Assembly (NCBI GenBank): GCA_904419875.1
Contig: CAJFTG010000016.1
Coordinates: 1-44,517 of the forward strand
DNA: 44,517 nt
Direction: 5' to 3'
Origin: Candidatus Avimonas caecicola
GTDB taxonomy: Bacteria > Bacillota > Clostridia > Oscillospirales > Acutalibacteraceae
Shown here piece after piece: positions 32,852 to 40,921 of this stretch (its first letter is position 1; every line of letters starts with the position of its first letter). The translations under genes and the position numbers were made by a program. The notes beneath the pieces were generated by a model. The model worked only from the letters and a program-made list of their open reading frames with translations. It did not search any database and had not been told where the DNA came from.

Positions 32852-33421
32852 TCAGCCCAGGACGCCCAGATGCTCCAGCAGGATCTTCAGCCCCATCAGG
32901 ATCAGGACGGCGCCTCCGAGCAGTTGTGCGCCCGCCCGGCATTTCGCGCCGACAATCCCGCCCAGCCGGACCCCCGCGCCGGAAAGGATAAAGGTAACGG
33001 CGCCGATCAGACATACCGCGGGGAGGATCGGCACCCGCAGGAAAGCGAAGGTCACCCCCACCGCCAGCGCGTCGATGCTTTTCGCCACAGCGAGCGGCAG
33101 CATGGCGCGGAGATCAAAGCGGGCGTCCAGTGTTTCCCCGCCGCCGCGGGCTTCGCGGATCATGCTGCCGCCGATGAGGGCGAGCAGCACAAAGGCGATC
33201 CAATGATCGACGTTCGCGATCAGGGATTGGAACTGCCGGCCCAGCAGATAGCCGGCCAGGGGCATGAGGGCCTGGAAGCCGCCGAAATAGACGCCGGCGG
33301 CCAGCGCCTGCCGATTGCCCGCCGCGGGGGACGACAGCCCTTTGCAGACCGCGACGGCAAAAGCGTCCATCGACAGGCCGACAGCCAGAATCAGCACTTC
33401 CCACAGGTTCCTATTGCTCAT
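32852..33421 (-). CDS. mntP: Manganese efflux pump MntP
   Basis: A 189-residue inner-membrane exporter of Mn2+ with six helices. Hallmark acidic residues inside helices are present: GLSMDAFAVAVCKG and AVAKSIDALAVGVTF. ATG 33421 is chosen because the first helix starts seven residues later; the GAGAAAGG ribosome site abuts the start codon and is part of a regulatory helix. Expression is controlled by the manganese riboswitch at 33527-33621. It converges with the rsmF-like gene. Confidence 0.92.
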   Translation of the reverse strand: MSNRNLWEVLILAVGLSMDAFAVAVCKGLSSPAAGNRQALAAGVYFGGFQALMPLAGYLLGRQFQSLIANVDHWIAFVLLALIGGSMIREARGGGETLDARFDLRAMLPLAVAKSIDALAVGVTFAFLRVPILPAVCLIGAVTFILSGAGVRLGGIVGAKCRAGAQLLGGAVLILMGLKILLEHLGVLG

Positions 33422-33503
33422 CCTTTCTCTGCCCGGGCAAACGCGGCAAAGCCCCGTCGCCTGCCGGCAGACGGGGCTTTTTTCCAGGAACAGAGAAAAA
33501 AGA
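33421..33503 (-). promoter_or_regulatory. mntP expression platform (anti-Shine-Dalgarno helix)
   Basis: On the minus strand UCUUUUUUCUCUG (33503-33491) can pair without mismatch over 11 positions (two G-U) with CAGAGAAAGGA (33431-33421), which is the mntP ribosome site plus the A of ATG. Between them is an 11-bp hairpin AAAGCCCCGTC/GACGGGGCTTT (33480-33448). On the minus strand this hairpin lacks a proper U-run, so control of translation seems likelier than termination. Confidence 0.6.
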
Positions 33504-33526
33504 CCATGTACCGCCGGAAAACGGCT

Positions 33527-33621
33527 GCACATGAGTCTCGTCATTTAAGGCAAGCCAGGCCGCGGGCGGCCAGCATGTTGACTTGCCACGCGGGAAACCG
33601 CGCTTACTGCTCCCTCATTGC
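33527..33621 (-). ncRNA. yybP-ykoY manganese riboswitch
   Basis: Read on the minus strand the leader contains the conserved elements of the Mn2+-sensing yybP-ykoY class in order: GGGAGCAG (33614-33607), GTCAACATGCTGGC, a GGC/GCC helix, and ACGAGAC (33540-33534). The closing helix P1 forms from GCAATGAG and CTCATGTGC. It lies between a good promoter and mntP, the classical target gene of this riboswitch. Confidence 0.88.
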
Positions 33622-33662
33622 GTGGGGCCTTTACAGGCCGCTGGCGCCAGGATTTGGTTTAT

Positions 33663-33691
33663 AGGATAGCATCCCCCGCTCCCGCTGTCAA
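33663..33691 (-). promoter_or_regulatory. Promoter of the riboswitch-mntP transcript
   Basis: Minus-strand consensus -35 TTGACA (33691-33686), 17-base spacer, -10 TATCCT (33668-33663), about 40 bases upstream of the riboswitch. Confidence 0.85.
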
Positions 33692-33702
33692 TTGTTTTTC
33701 AG

Positions 33703-33730
33703 GAAAAGGCCGCCGGAAAACCGGCGGCCT
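33703..33730 (-). terminator. Terminator of the PAP2 gene
   Basis: AGGCCGCCGG / CCGGCGGCCT with a TTTT loop, followed by TTTT on the minus strand, 21 bases after the PAP2 stop codon. Confidence 0.88.
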
Positions 33731-33751
33731 CTGTATAAACGGGGAGGGGAA

Positions 33752-34519
33752 TCAGTATTCCTCCTGCAGGCGTCCCCGGCGCTCCCAGGCGCGCACCCGG
33801 TCCCGCCAGCCCTGCGGGACGGCGCGGCTCCAGTCCACCCGGAAGACCAGGAGGTACAGCGGCACCTCCAGCAGCAGGGCGCCGATCACGTCCAGAATGG
33901 AGTGCTGCTTGATAAAACAGGTGGAGGCGCAGATCAGCACGGTCATGACCAGAGAAAAGCGCTTCCAGCCCTTCCGGCCGCGGAACAGCCGGGACTTGCA
34001 CAGCCCGATATGGATGGCCAGCTGGTTGAGCACATGAATGCTGGGGAAGGTGTTGGTGTTGGTGTCGTTCGCGTAGATGGTGTACCGCACCAGGCGGGAG
34101 AAAATATCGTTTCCTGTCACGATCGGCCGCAGGGGCTGGCCGTGCGGGAAGAGCAGGCAGATCAGCATGGCCAGCGCCATGCCGGCGTACAGCAGCAGGA
34201 TGGTGCGGGCAAAATCCCCCCGGTCATGGAAGCAGAGGGCCAGCAGCACCAGCGCGATCATGGGGAACCAGAGCACATACGGGATAACGAAAACCGGGAG
34301 AAACGGGATCGCCTGGTCCAGCGGGCAGCTAATCCAATACTGGGGAACGATATACCTTTCCAAAAGCCAGAACTGGGGCATCAGGATCAGATAGCCGAGG
34401 AAAAGGGTGGCGTGCCAGTATTTTCTGACCAGCGCGTTCGCGTATTCCTTCACGCCGGCCCGGCCCTTTTGCACGTCCAGCCCTTCCGGGCCGAGGATAT
34501 CCGGCAGCCGCAGCTTCAT
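33752..34519 (-). CDS. PAP2-family membrane phosphatase-like protein
   Basis: A 255-residue membrane protein with six hydrophobic segments. The PAP2 core is split as usual: NTFPSIHVLNQLAIH (PSxH motif) and CFIKQHSILDVIGALLL (catalytic HxxxD). Instead of the leading KxxxxxxRP motif there is GQPLRPIVTG. The layout resembles inositol-phosphorylceramide-synthase/Aur1-like PAP2 proteins more than soluble acid phosphatases. Probable role is in lipid phosphate turnover or head-group transfer. It has its own promoter and terminator. Confidence 0.85.
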   Translation of the reverse strand: MKLRLPDILGPEGLDVQKGRAGVKEYANALVRKYWHATLFLGYLILMPQFWLLERYIVPQYWISCPLDQAIPFLPVFVIPYVLWFPMIALVLLALCFHDRGDFARTILLLYAGMALAMLICLLFPHGQPLRPIVTGNDIFSRLVRYTIYANDTNTNTFPSIHVLNQLAIHIGLCKSRLFRGRKGWKRFSLVMTVLICASTCFIKQHSILDVIGALLLEVPLYLLVFRVDWSRAVPQGWRDRVRAWERRGRLQEEY

Positions 34520-34550
34520 ATCGTTCCCTCCTCTCGTGAAGTCTGTCCTT

Positions 34551-34580
34551 ATTATATGCCCGGCCGGCCCGAAAAAGCAA
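34551..34580 (-). promoter_or_regulatory. Promoter of the PAP2 gene
   Basis: Minus-strand -35 TTGCTT (34580-34575), 18-base spacer, consensus -10 TATAAT (34556-34551), ~25 bases before the GAGGAGGG ribosome site. Confidence 0.75.
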
Positions 34581-34644
34581 GGAACTGAGCCGCTTTATAA
34601 TCACATCTTAAGATTTCATTCCGCTTTTTTCCGAAAATTTGCCG

Positions 34645-35802
34645 TCAGCCGCGCGCCGGCCGCTCCTGCTCGCGGTAATTGCCTAAAAAGGAGAAGGCCG
34701 GCAGCTCCTCCGACAGGGCGCACAGGAGGTCGACGGTGCCAGGATGGGAAAGGGCCCCCTCAAAGTCCAGATAAAAGTTGTATTCAAACCCGCTCCCGCG
34801 CCGGGGGCGGCTCTCCAGCTTGGTAAGGTTAAGCCCCGCCATTGCAAAGCGGGAAAGCACCCGGTACAGGGAGCCTGTCACGTGCGGCAGGGCAAAAATC
34901 AGGCTGATCTTGTTCGCGTCCGCCGGAATCACCAATTCCCGGGAAATGGCGATGAAGCGGGTGGCGTTGTTATCCGCCGTCTGTATATCTTCATCTATAA
35001 TATCCAATTTGTATATTTCCGCAGCCCGCCGGGAGGCAATGGCGGCGATGGCGCCGTCTCCGCTGCGGGCCACCATCTCGGCGGCGGCGGCGGTGTTGCT
35101 GAAGGCGCGCGCCTCCAGGCCGTGAGCGGCAATATACTCCGCGCACTGGGCCAACGCCTCCTGCTTGGAATAGACGGCGGACAGCGCCGCCGCCTTTACG
35201 CCCGGCAGGGCGAGCAGGCAGTGGCGCACCGGCACCTCCACCGCGGCGGCGATGGAAAAGCGCCGCTTCATCACCAGGTCGTACACCTCATTGACCGAGC
35301 CGGCGGTGGAATTTTCCACCGGCAGGACCCCGTAATCCGCCGTCCCGTCCGCCACGGCGGCGAACACGTCCGAAAAAGCGGGGACAAAGCGGGGGGACGC
35401 GCCGGGGAACAGCCGGCCCGCCGCCTCGTCCGAATACGCGCCGGGCACCCCCTGGCAGACCACCCGGGCGGTGTCCGCCGGAAGCAGCGCCCGCTTCGCC
35501 CCTTCCAGGCGGGCGCGCAGCGCCCGGCCCGCCTCCAGCCGCTGATGCTGGAGGGCCCGGGAAGCGTCCATCATGGTGGAGAACACCAGGGCGGCGGCAT
35601 CGCCGTATCCCTCCCGGCATCCGTCTCCCAGCTCCCGCACATGCCGGAGCACCGCCTGCTCCCGCGCCTCGTTGAGCACGGGGAGGCGGTGGGCGGCCTT
35701 GTATTCCGCCACCCGGAGAGAGCAGTCCATCCGCCGGCAGAGCAGCGCGGTCAGCTCCTGGTCGATGCGGTCGATCTCGGCGCGGATTTCAGACAATTCC
35801 AT
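34645..35802 (-). CDS. pheA: Bifunctional chorismate mutase / prephenate dehydratase
   Basis: A 385-residue fusion converting chorismate to prephenate and then to phenylpyruvate, the committed path to phenylalanine. Order: AroQ-type chorismate mutase (1-90; ELSEIRAEIDRIDQELTALL, EAREQAVL), prephenate dehydratase (~112-290; GVPGAYSDEAAG, PVENSTAGSVNEVYDL, NNATRFIAIS), and an ACT domain (~298-375) with GSLYRVL and ESRPRRG, the Phe-binding motif for feedback inhibition. Last gene of the aro operon, 25 bases after aroC, with AAAGGAAGGG before the ATG. Confidence 0.96.
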   Translation of the reverse strand: MELSEIRAEIDRIDQELTALLCRRMDCSLRVAEYKAAHRLPVLNEAREQAVLRHVRELGDGCREGYGDAAALVFSTMMDASRALQHQRLEAGRALRARLEGAKRALLPADTARVVCQGVPGAYSDEAAGRLFPGASPRFVPAFSDVFAAVADGTADYGVLPVENSTAGSVNEVYDLVMKRRFSIAAAVEVPVRHCLLALPGVKAAALSAVYSKQEALAQCAEYIAAHGLEARAFSNTAAAAEMVARSGDGAIAAIASRRAAEIYKLDIIDEDIQTADNNATRFIAISRELVIPADANKISLIFALPHVTGSLYRVLSRFAMAGLNLTKLESRPRRGSGFEYNFYLDFEGALSHPGTVDLLCALSEELPAFSFLGNYREQERPARG

Positions 35803-35827
35803 GGGGATCCCTTCCTTTTACTGTCGT

Positions 35828-36946
35828 TTAAAAGGCGGCGCCGGGCCGCTCGGTTTCCATCGCGTCCAGCAGGACGAAGCATACGGCGGCCTCGACCACC
35901 GGCAGGGCGCGGGGCACGATGCAGGGGTCGTGCCGGCCGCGGACGGCCAGCTCGGCCTCCCTGCCCGATACCAGGTCCACGGTCCGCTGCGGCCGGGCGA
36001 TGGAGGAGGTCGGCTTCACCGCCGCCCGCAGGATCAGCGGCATACCGTTGGTGATGCCGCCGAGCAGGCCGCCGTTGTGGTTGGCCGTGGCCGTGACCCG
36101 GCCGTTTTGATCGTACGCATACGGGTCGTTCGCCTCGCTGCCCCGCAGGCCGGCGAAGCCGAATCCCTCGCCGAACTCCACGCCCTTGACGGCGGGCACG
36201 CCGAACAGAAGCGCGGCCAGCCGGTTTTCCATCCCCTCAAACAGGGGAGAGCCCAGCCCGGCGGGCAGGCCGGTGGCCGCCGCCTCTACAATGCCGCCCA
36301 CGCTGTCGCAGTCCATCCGGGCGGCCTCCACCTTCTCCCGCATCGCGGCCTCGACGGCGGGGTCGAGCAGGGAAAAGGGGCGGGCGGACAGCCCCTCCAG
36401 CATCCCGCCGTTGACCGCAACCGGGTCGAAGCGGCGGTCGCGCACCCCGGCAATCTCCAGGATATGGCCGCCCACATGCACCCCCCGGCGGCGCAGGATC
36501 TGCTTGCACACCGCGCCGGCGAAGACCAGCGGCGCGGTCAGGCGGCCGCTGAAGTGCCCGCCCCCGCGCACATCGTTGAAGCCCTGATACCGCACGAAGC
36601 CGGGATAATCCGCGTGGCCCGGCCGGGGCAGGCGGGCCAGCTCCGCATAATCGCCGGAACGGGTGTTCCGGTTGCGGATGAGCATGGCGAGGGGCGCGCC
36701 GGTGGTGCGCAGGTCGCCCTCCTCCGCGCTGCCCAGGGTGCCGGAGAGCAGCTCCGGCGTGTCGCTCTCCTGCCGGGGGGTGGAAGTCTTGTCCCTCCCT
36801 GGGGCGCGGCGGGCCATCTGAGTCAATATTTCTCCCCAATCCAGCGCCTCCCCGGCGGGAAGGCCGTCGATCACGCAGCCTATGGCGCTCCCGTGGCTCT
36901 CGCCAAAGATGGACAGGCGGACGCGGTTACCGATATTCGAGGCCAT
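35828..36946 (-). CDS. aroC: Chorismate synthase
   Basis: A 372-residue FMN-dependent enzyme making chorismate from EPSP. Signatures GESHGSAIGCVIDGLPAG, GHADYPGFVRYQGFNDVRGGGHFSGRLTA and the C-terminal RHDPCIVPRALPVVEA are present (each conserved in all AroC). Start 36946 (MASNIGNRV) is chosen from GGGGGAGA seven bases upstream rather than the ATG at 36961. Its start lies inside the end of aroA (20-base overlap), so translation is coupled. Confidence 0.96.
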   Translation of the reverse strand: MASNIGNRVRLSIFGESHGSAIGCVIDGLPAGEALDWGEILTQMARRAPGRDKTSTPRQESDTPELLSGTLGSAEEGDLRTTGAPLAMLIRNRNTRSGDYAELARLPRPGHADYPGFVRYQGFNDVRGGGHFSGRLTAPLVFAGAVCKQILRRRGVHVGGHILEIAGVRDRRFDPVAVNGGMLEGLSARPFSLLDPAVEAAMREKVEAARMDCDSVGGIVEAAATGLPAGLGSPLFEGMENRLAALLFGVPAVKGVEFGEGFGFAGLRGSEANDPYAYDQNGRVTATANHNGGLLGGITNGMPLILRAAVKPTSSIARPQRTVDLVSGREAELAVRGRHDPCIVPRALPVVEAAVCFVLLDAMETERPGAAF

Positions 36947-38243
36947 GAACGTCTCCCCCAATCTTCTGAAAATCCGTGAAAAAGGACGGCCAGCTTTTGC
37001 GCACGCTCCCCGCGTCGGTGATGGTCACCGGCTTCTCGCAGCCGAGGGCGGCAACGGCCATGCTCATCACGATGCGGTGGTCGTTGCAGCCGGGGACAGC
37101 CGCGCCGCCGGGAAGGCGGGCCTGCCCTTCAATGGTCAACCCGTCGGCCTGCTCCTCCACCCGCCCGCCAAGCAGGCGCAGGCAGTGGGCGACGGCCGCC
37201 AGCCGGTCGCTTTCCTTCAGCCGGAGCCGCGCCGCGCCGGTGATGCGGGTGGTCCCCTCCGCCAGAGCGGCGGTCACCGCCAGGACGGGCACCAGGTCGG
37301 GGATCTGGGAAGCGTCGATCTCGATGCCGTGCAGGGGCGCCCGCCGGCAGATCAGCCCTTCCGCCGTTTCCTCAACCGATGCGCCGAACCGCCGGAACAG
37401 CGCCAGCGCTTCCCGATCCCCCTGGGAGGAGGCGGGGTTGAGCCCGGTCAGCCGGACCTCCCCGCCCAGCGCGCCGGCCGCCAGCAGGAAGGCGGCCTGC
37501 GACCAATCAGCCTCCACCGTTTCGCTGTGCGGGCGGTAGCGCTGTCCGCCGGGGACCCTCCAGCCGGCCGGCGTCCGTTCCGCCCGCACGCCGGCGCGTG
37601 CCATCGCCTCCACGGTCATGGTCACATACGCGGCCGATTCCAGCGGCGTGGTCAGCACAATCTCGCTTTCCCCGCCGCACAGGGGCAGGGCGAGCAGCAG
37701 GCCGGTGACAAACTGGCTGGACACATCCCCCGGCAGGGAAAAACGCCCGGCCCGCAGGCGGCCGGAAACCCGCAGGGGCAGGCTGCGGCCGCCGCCCGGC
37801 CCCTCCAGCGCCACGCCGTGGGGAGGGAGGCAGTCGCCGTACACCCCGAGCGGCCGTTCCGGCAGCCGGCCCCGCCCGGTGAAGACCGCCGGCAGCCCTT
37901 TGGCCGCAAACAGCGGGATCAGAAAGCGCAGGGTGGATCCGCTCTCGCCGCAGTCCACCACAGCCGGGGCCCCGGGCGGCGGGGCGGCGGGGGCCAGCGC
38001 AACGGTCTCCCCCTTCCAGGACGGGAGCGCCCCAAGCGCGGGAAGGGCGCCCACCGTGGCCTGCATATCCTGGGAGTCCAGAACGCCCCGCACCTCCCCG
38101 CCGCCGGCCAGGGCGGCGCAGAGCAGGGCCCGGTGGGCGGCGGATTTGGAGGGCGGAGGCGACAGCCGGCCCCGTATTCCCGAAGGGGAAACCCGTACGG
38201 CTTCAGGGACGGCCGGCCTCTCCGGCGTCGGATTCCACGGCAT
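36927..38243 (-). CDS. aroA: 3-phosphoshikimate 1-carboxyvinyltransferase (EPSP synthase)
   Basis: A 438-residue EPSP synthase joining shikimate-3-phosphate and PEP. Seen: PPSKSAAHRALLCAAL with the catalytic lysine (SKS), CGESGSTLRFLIPLF in place of the usual GNAGT loop, LPGDVSSQFVTGLLLALP, the RLRLKESDR motif and CNDHRIVMSMAVAA. The CGESGSTLRF form is common in clostridial class II-like enzymes. Start at 38243 follows GGAAAGGAGGAAGG. It overlaps the nitroreductase gene by 41 bases and aroC by 20. Confidence 0.95.
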   Translation of the reverse strand: MPWNPTPERPAVPEAVRVSPSGIRGRLSPPPSKSAAHRALLCAALAGGGEVRGVLDSQDMQATVGALPALGALPSWKGETVALAPAAPPPGAPAVVDCGESGSTLRFLIPLFAAKGLPAVFTGRGRLPERPLGVYGDCLPPHGVALEGPGGGRSLPLRVSGRLRAGRFSLPGDVSSQFVTGLLLALPLCGGESEIVLTTPLESAAYVTMTVEAMARAGVRAERTPAGWRVPGGQRYRPHSETVEADWSQAAFLLAAGALGGEVRLTGLNPASSQGDREALALFRRFGASVEETAEGLICRRAPLHGIEIDASQIPDLVPVLAVTAALAEGTTRITGAARLRLKESDRLAAVAHCLRLLGGRVEEQADGLTIEGQARLPGGAAVPGCNDHRIVMSMAVAALGCEKPVTITDAGSVRKSWPSFFTDFQKIGGDVHGLEYR

Positions 38244-38847
38244 GTCCTTCCTCCTTTCCGGCAGTCTCTTCGGCGGACGGCCTGTCCGGCCCATCCGGAA
38301 GCGGGCCGGCCTCTCCGGCGATACGGCAGATTTCGTCGAACGCCTTGCGCCGTTTGCGGTGGATGCGCGGGTTTTCCGGATATCCCACCGCCACCAGCAG
38401 CCGCACCCGCTGCCCGCGCGGGATGCCGAGCAGCTTTTTGACCTTCCGTTCGTCAAACCAGCCGAGCAGGCAGGTCCCCAGCCCCTGGTCCGCCGCTTCA
38501 AAGCAGAGATGGGCGGCGGCCAGGCCGATGTCCACACCCGCATAATCCTGCCCCTTCAGCAGCCCGCCCGCGCGGGAGGACAGGTTGCTTTTGGCCTGGC
38601 AGACCACAATGAACGCCGGGCTGGTGGAAATGGTCCTGTTCATCCCCTGCCCCTGCGCGCAGCGGGCCAGCGCCCGGGCGGTTTCGCCCCCGTTCACGAT
38701 GACAAACCGCCAGGGCTGCCCGTTGCAGGCGGAGGGCGCCTGCCTGGCCGCCTCCACGCACGCCTTCAGCCGTTCGGTTTCCACCGGCCGGCCGGTATAT
38801 TTCCGGCAGCTCTGCCGCCGGAGCGCCAGTTCCATGAATGATTCCAT
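38203..38847 (-). CDS. Nitroreductase-family flavoprotein
   Basis: A 214-residue FMN-dependent nitroreductase-like protein: RRQSCRKYTGRPVE at the N-terminus, APSACNGQPWRFVIV (FMN contact), AAHLCFEAADQGLGTCLLGWFDE and a C-terminal basic segment. The last ~35 residues are a polar tail, part of which is encoded in the overlap with aroA. A redox enzyme with no known step in the shikimate pathway sits here between aroB and aroA. GGGGAGGATGG precedes ATG 38847. Physiological substrate unknown. Confidence 0.88.
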   Translation of the reverse strand: MESFMELALRRQSCRKYTGRPVETERLKACVEAARQAPSACNGQPWRFVIVNGGETARALARCAQGQGMNRTISTSPAFIVVCQAKSNLSSRAGGLLKGQDYAGVDIGLAAAHLCFEAADQGLGTCLLGWFDERKVKKLLGIPRGQRVRLLVAVGYPENPRIHRKRRKAFDEICRIAGEAGPLPDGPDRPSAEETAGKEEGHAVESDAGEAGRP

Positions 38848-38900
38848 TCCATCCTCCCCTTCCCGCCGGCCCGCGGCCGGCGCCATACGGCGCTCTTCCC

Positions 38901-40013
38901 TCACCGGGCGTTTCCGGAGCCGAGCACAAAGCCTTCCAGCTCCGCCATCGGCAGGCGGTGGACGAACGCCTCCCCCATCCGGCGGAGCAGCACCAGGTGG
39001 ATGCCGTCCCCCGCCCGTTTCTTATCCATCGCCGCGGCGGGAAGATAGGCCGACGGCGGGGCGGGGTCGTCGCAGGGAAGCCCCAGGGCGGCGAGCAGAG
39101 AGGTCAGCCGGGCCGTCGTCCCCGGCGCGGTCAGCCCCTCCCTCTCCGAAGCGGCGGTGACGGCCGCCATCCCGACGGCGACCGCACAGCCGTGGGTCGG
39201 GCCGGCATAATCGTAATATTTCTCCAGCGCATGGCCCAGGGTGTGGCCGAAATTGAGCAGCCGGCGCTCTCCGGCTTCCCGTTCGTCCCGCTCCACCACC
39301 CCCCGCTTGCAGTCGATGCAGGCGAGGATGGTTTCCGCCCGCTTGCCCGGGGAAAGGGCGTCCCCCCGCTCCAGCCGGTCGAACAGCGGCTCCCCGCCGC
39401 AAAGGCAGGGGGCGATGCAGGCGTATTTCACAACCTCCCCCAGCCCGTCCCGGTGGAAGGCGGCGGGCAGGGTATCCAGCGTGTCCATGTCCGCCAGCAC
39501 CCGCACCGGCTGCCAGAAGGCACCGACCAGGTTTTTCCCCTGCGGGATGTCCACGCCAGTCTTCCCCCCCACCGAAGAGTCCACCTGCGCGAGCAGGGAG
39601 GTGGGGATCTGCACAAAGTCGATCCCCCGCAGCCAGGTGGCGGCGGCAAAGCCGGCCATGTCGCCGGCCACCCCGCCGCCCAGCGCGACGATCAGGTCGG
39701 CCCGGGTAAAGCCGCCGGCGGCCAGGGCCGCGTAGATCTCCTCCACGGCGGCGAGCCGCTTGCTGGTTTCCCCCGCGGGAAAAACGTATTCGCCGGCGCG
39801 GTATCCCGCCGCCTCCAGCGAACGGGCGACGCGGCGGGCGTACAGCGGGCCGACATGGGAATCGGTGACAATCAGCGCCCTTGTCCCCCCGTTCACCTCC
39901 CGGCTGAGCGCCCCCGCCCGGTCCAGAAGGCCGGAACCCACCAGAATATCATAGGGCCTGGCAGTGTGGACGGTAAGGACCGCCGCCCCCTCTTTTTCAC
40001 TGCGTTGGTTCAT
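38901..40013 (-). CDS. aroB: 3-dehydroquinate synthase
   Basis: A 370-residue NAD+- and metal-dependent cyclase turning DAHP into 3-dehydroquinate. Seen: ALGGGVAGDMAGFAAATWLRGIDFVQIPTSLLAQVDSSVGGKTGVD (whole block conserved), GEVVKYACI, and metal-binding NFGHTLGHALE plus a later His in THGCAVAVGM. Start 40013 (MNQRSEKEG) follows AAAGGAGA and overlaps tyrA by ATGA. Confidence 0.96.
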   Translation of the reverse strand: MNQRSEKEGAAVLTVHTARPYDILVGSGLLDRAGALSREVNGGTRALIVTDSHVGPLYARRVARSLEAAGYRAGEYVFPAGETSKRLAAVEEIYAALAAGGFTRADLIVALGGGVAGDMAGFAAATWLRGIDFVQIPTSLLAQVDSSVGGKTGVDIPQGKNLVGAFWQPVRVLADMDTLDTLPAAFHRDGLGEVVKYACIAPCLCGGEPLFDRLERGDALSPGKRAETILACIDCKRGVVERDEREAGERRLLNFGHTLGHALEKYYDYAGPTHGCAVAVGMAAVTAASEREGLTAPGTTARLTSLLAALGLPCDDPAPPSAYLPAAAMDKKRAGDGIHLVLLRRMGEAFVHRLPMAELEGFVLGSGNAR

Positions 40014-40846
40014 GGCTTCACGCTCTCCTTTCTCAGCCGGCCTTCGCGCAGCACCGGCTCCAGCCGGGCGGGATCCCCCGACGCCACGGCGTCCCGGCAG
40101 GCGTGCAGATGGCCGATCAGGGTGTCGATCTCCCGGCAGAGCTCGTCGGCATTCAGCAGGAAAAGCTGGGTCCACAGCTTTTCGTCCACCGCCGCCACGC
40201 GGGACACGTCCCGGTAGCTGCCGGCCGAAAAGCCGGCGTGCTTCGGGCAGCAGGGGGATTTGACGTACGCCCCTGCCAGCACGTGGGGAAGCTGGGAGGT
40301 GAACGCAATCATCCGGTCGTGCTCCTCCGGCGTGGAAACGGTCACCCGCGCGCAGCCCAGGGCCGCCGCCAGCTCCCGCATCCGCTCCTCGGCCCAGACG
40401 GGCGTATCCGGCGCGGGGGTGAGGATATAGGACGCCCCCCGGAACAGGGCGGCGTCCGCGCTTTCAAAGCCGCTGGTCTCCTTTCCCGCCATAGGGTGGC
40501 CGCCGAGGAATACCAGCCCGTGTTCCCGGCAGAGCGGCTCGCAGGCGGCGACCACCGCCCGCTTGACCCCGCACACATCGGTCACCAGCGTCCCCTTCTT
40601 CAGGCTGGGCGCGTGCTCCCGCAGGAAGGGGGCCGCCGCCGCGGGCGGCAGGGCGAGGATGAGCAGCTCCGCTGCCGGAAGGGCCGCCGCCCCCGTGCGG
40701 TCCACCGCCCCGGCGGCCAGGGCGGCCTCCTGCACCTCCTGCCTGCGGTCGATGCCGATCACGGTGCAGGCGGTGTTCGCCTTCAGCGCCAGCGCCAGGG
40801 AGCCGCCGATCAGCCCCAGCCCGGCTATCGCAATGGTCTGCCTCAT
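40010..40846 (-). CDS. tyrA: Prephenate dehydrogenase
   Basis: A 278-residue NAD(P)-dependent TyrA oxidising prephenate to 4-hydroxyphenylpyruvate for tyrosine. N-terminal Rossmann motif IAGLGLIGGSLALALK, catalytic region HPMAGKETSGFESADAALF (conserved His and the GxEKSG-like loop) and FTSQLPHVLAGAY. There is no C-terminal ACT domain, so feedback control by tyrosine through ACT is absent. Second gene of the aro operon. Confidence 0.94.
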   Translation of the reverse strand: MRQTIAIAGLGLIGGSLALALKANTACTVIGIDRRQEVQEAALAAGAVDRTGAAALPAAELLILALPPAAAAPFLREHAPSLKKGTLVTDVCGVKRAVVAACEPLCREHGLVFLGGHPMAGKETSGFESADAALFRGASYILTPAPDTPVWAEERMRELAAALGCARVTVSTPEEHDRMIAFTSQLPHVLAGAYVKSPCCPKHAGFSAGSYRDVSRVAAVDEKLWTQLFLLNADELCREIDTLIGHLHACRDAVASGDPARLEPVLREGRLRKESVKP

Positions 40847-40921
40847 AATCGCTCCTTTCCGGCCCTTCCGGCCGGCCCGCCCGCGTTTCCCTCCGGTCCG
40901 GCGGCGGGCCTTCGCACGGGG

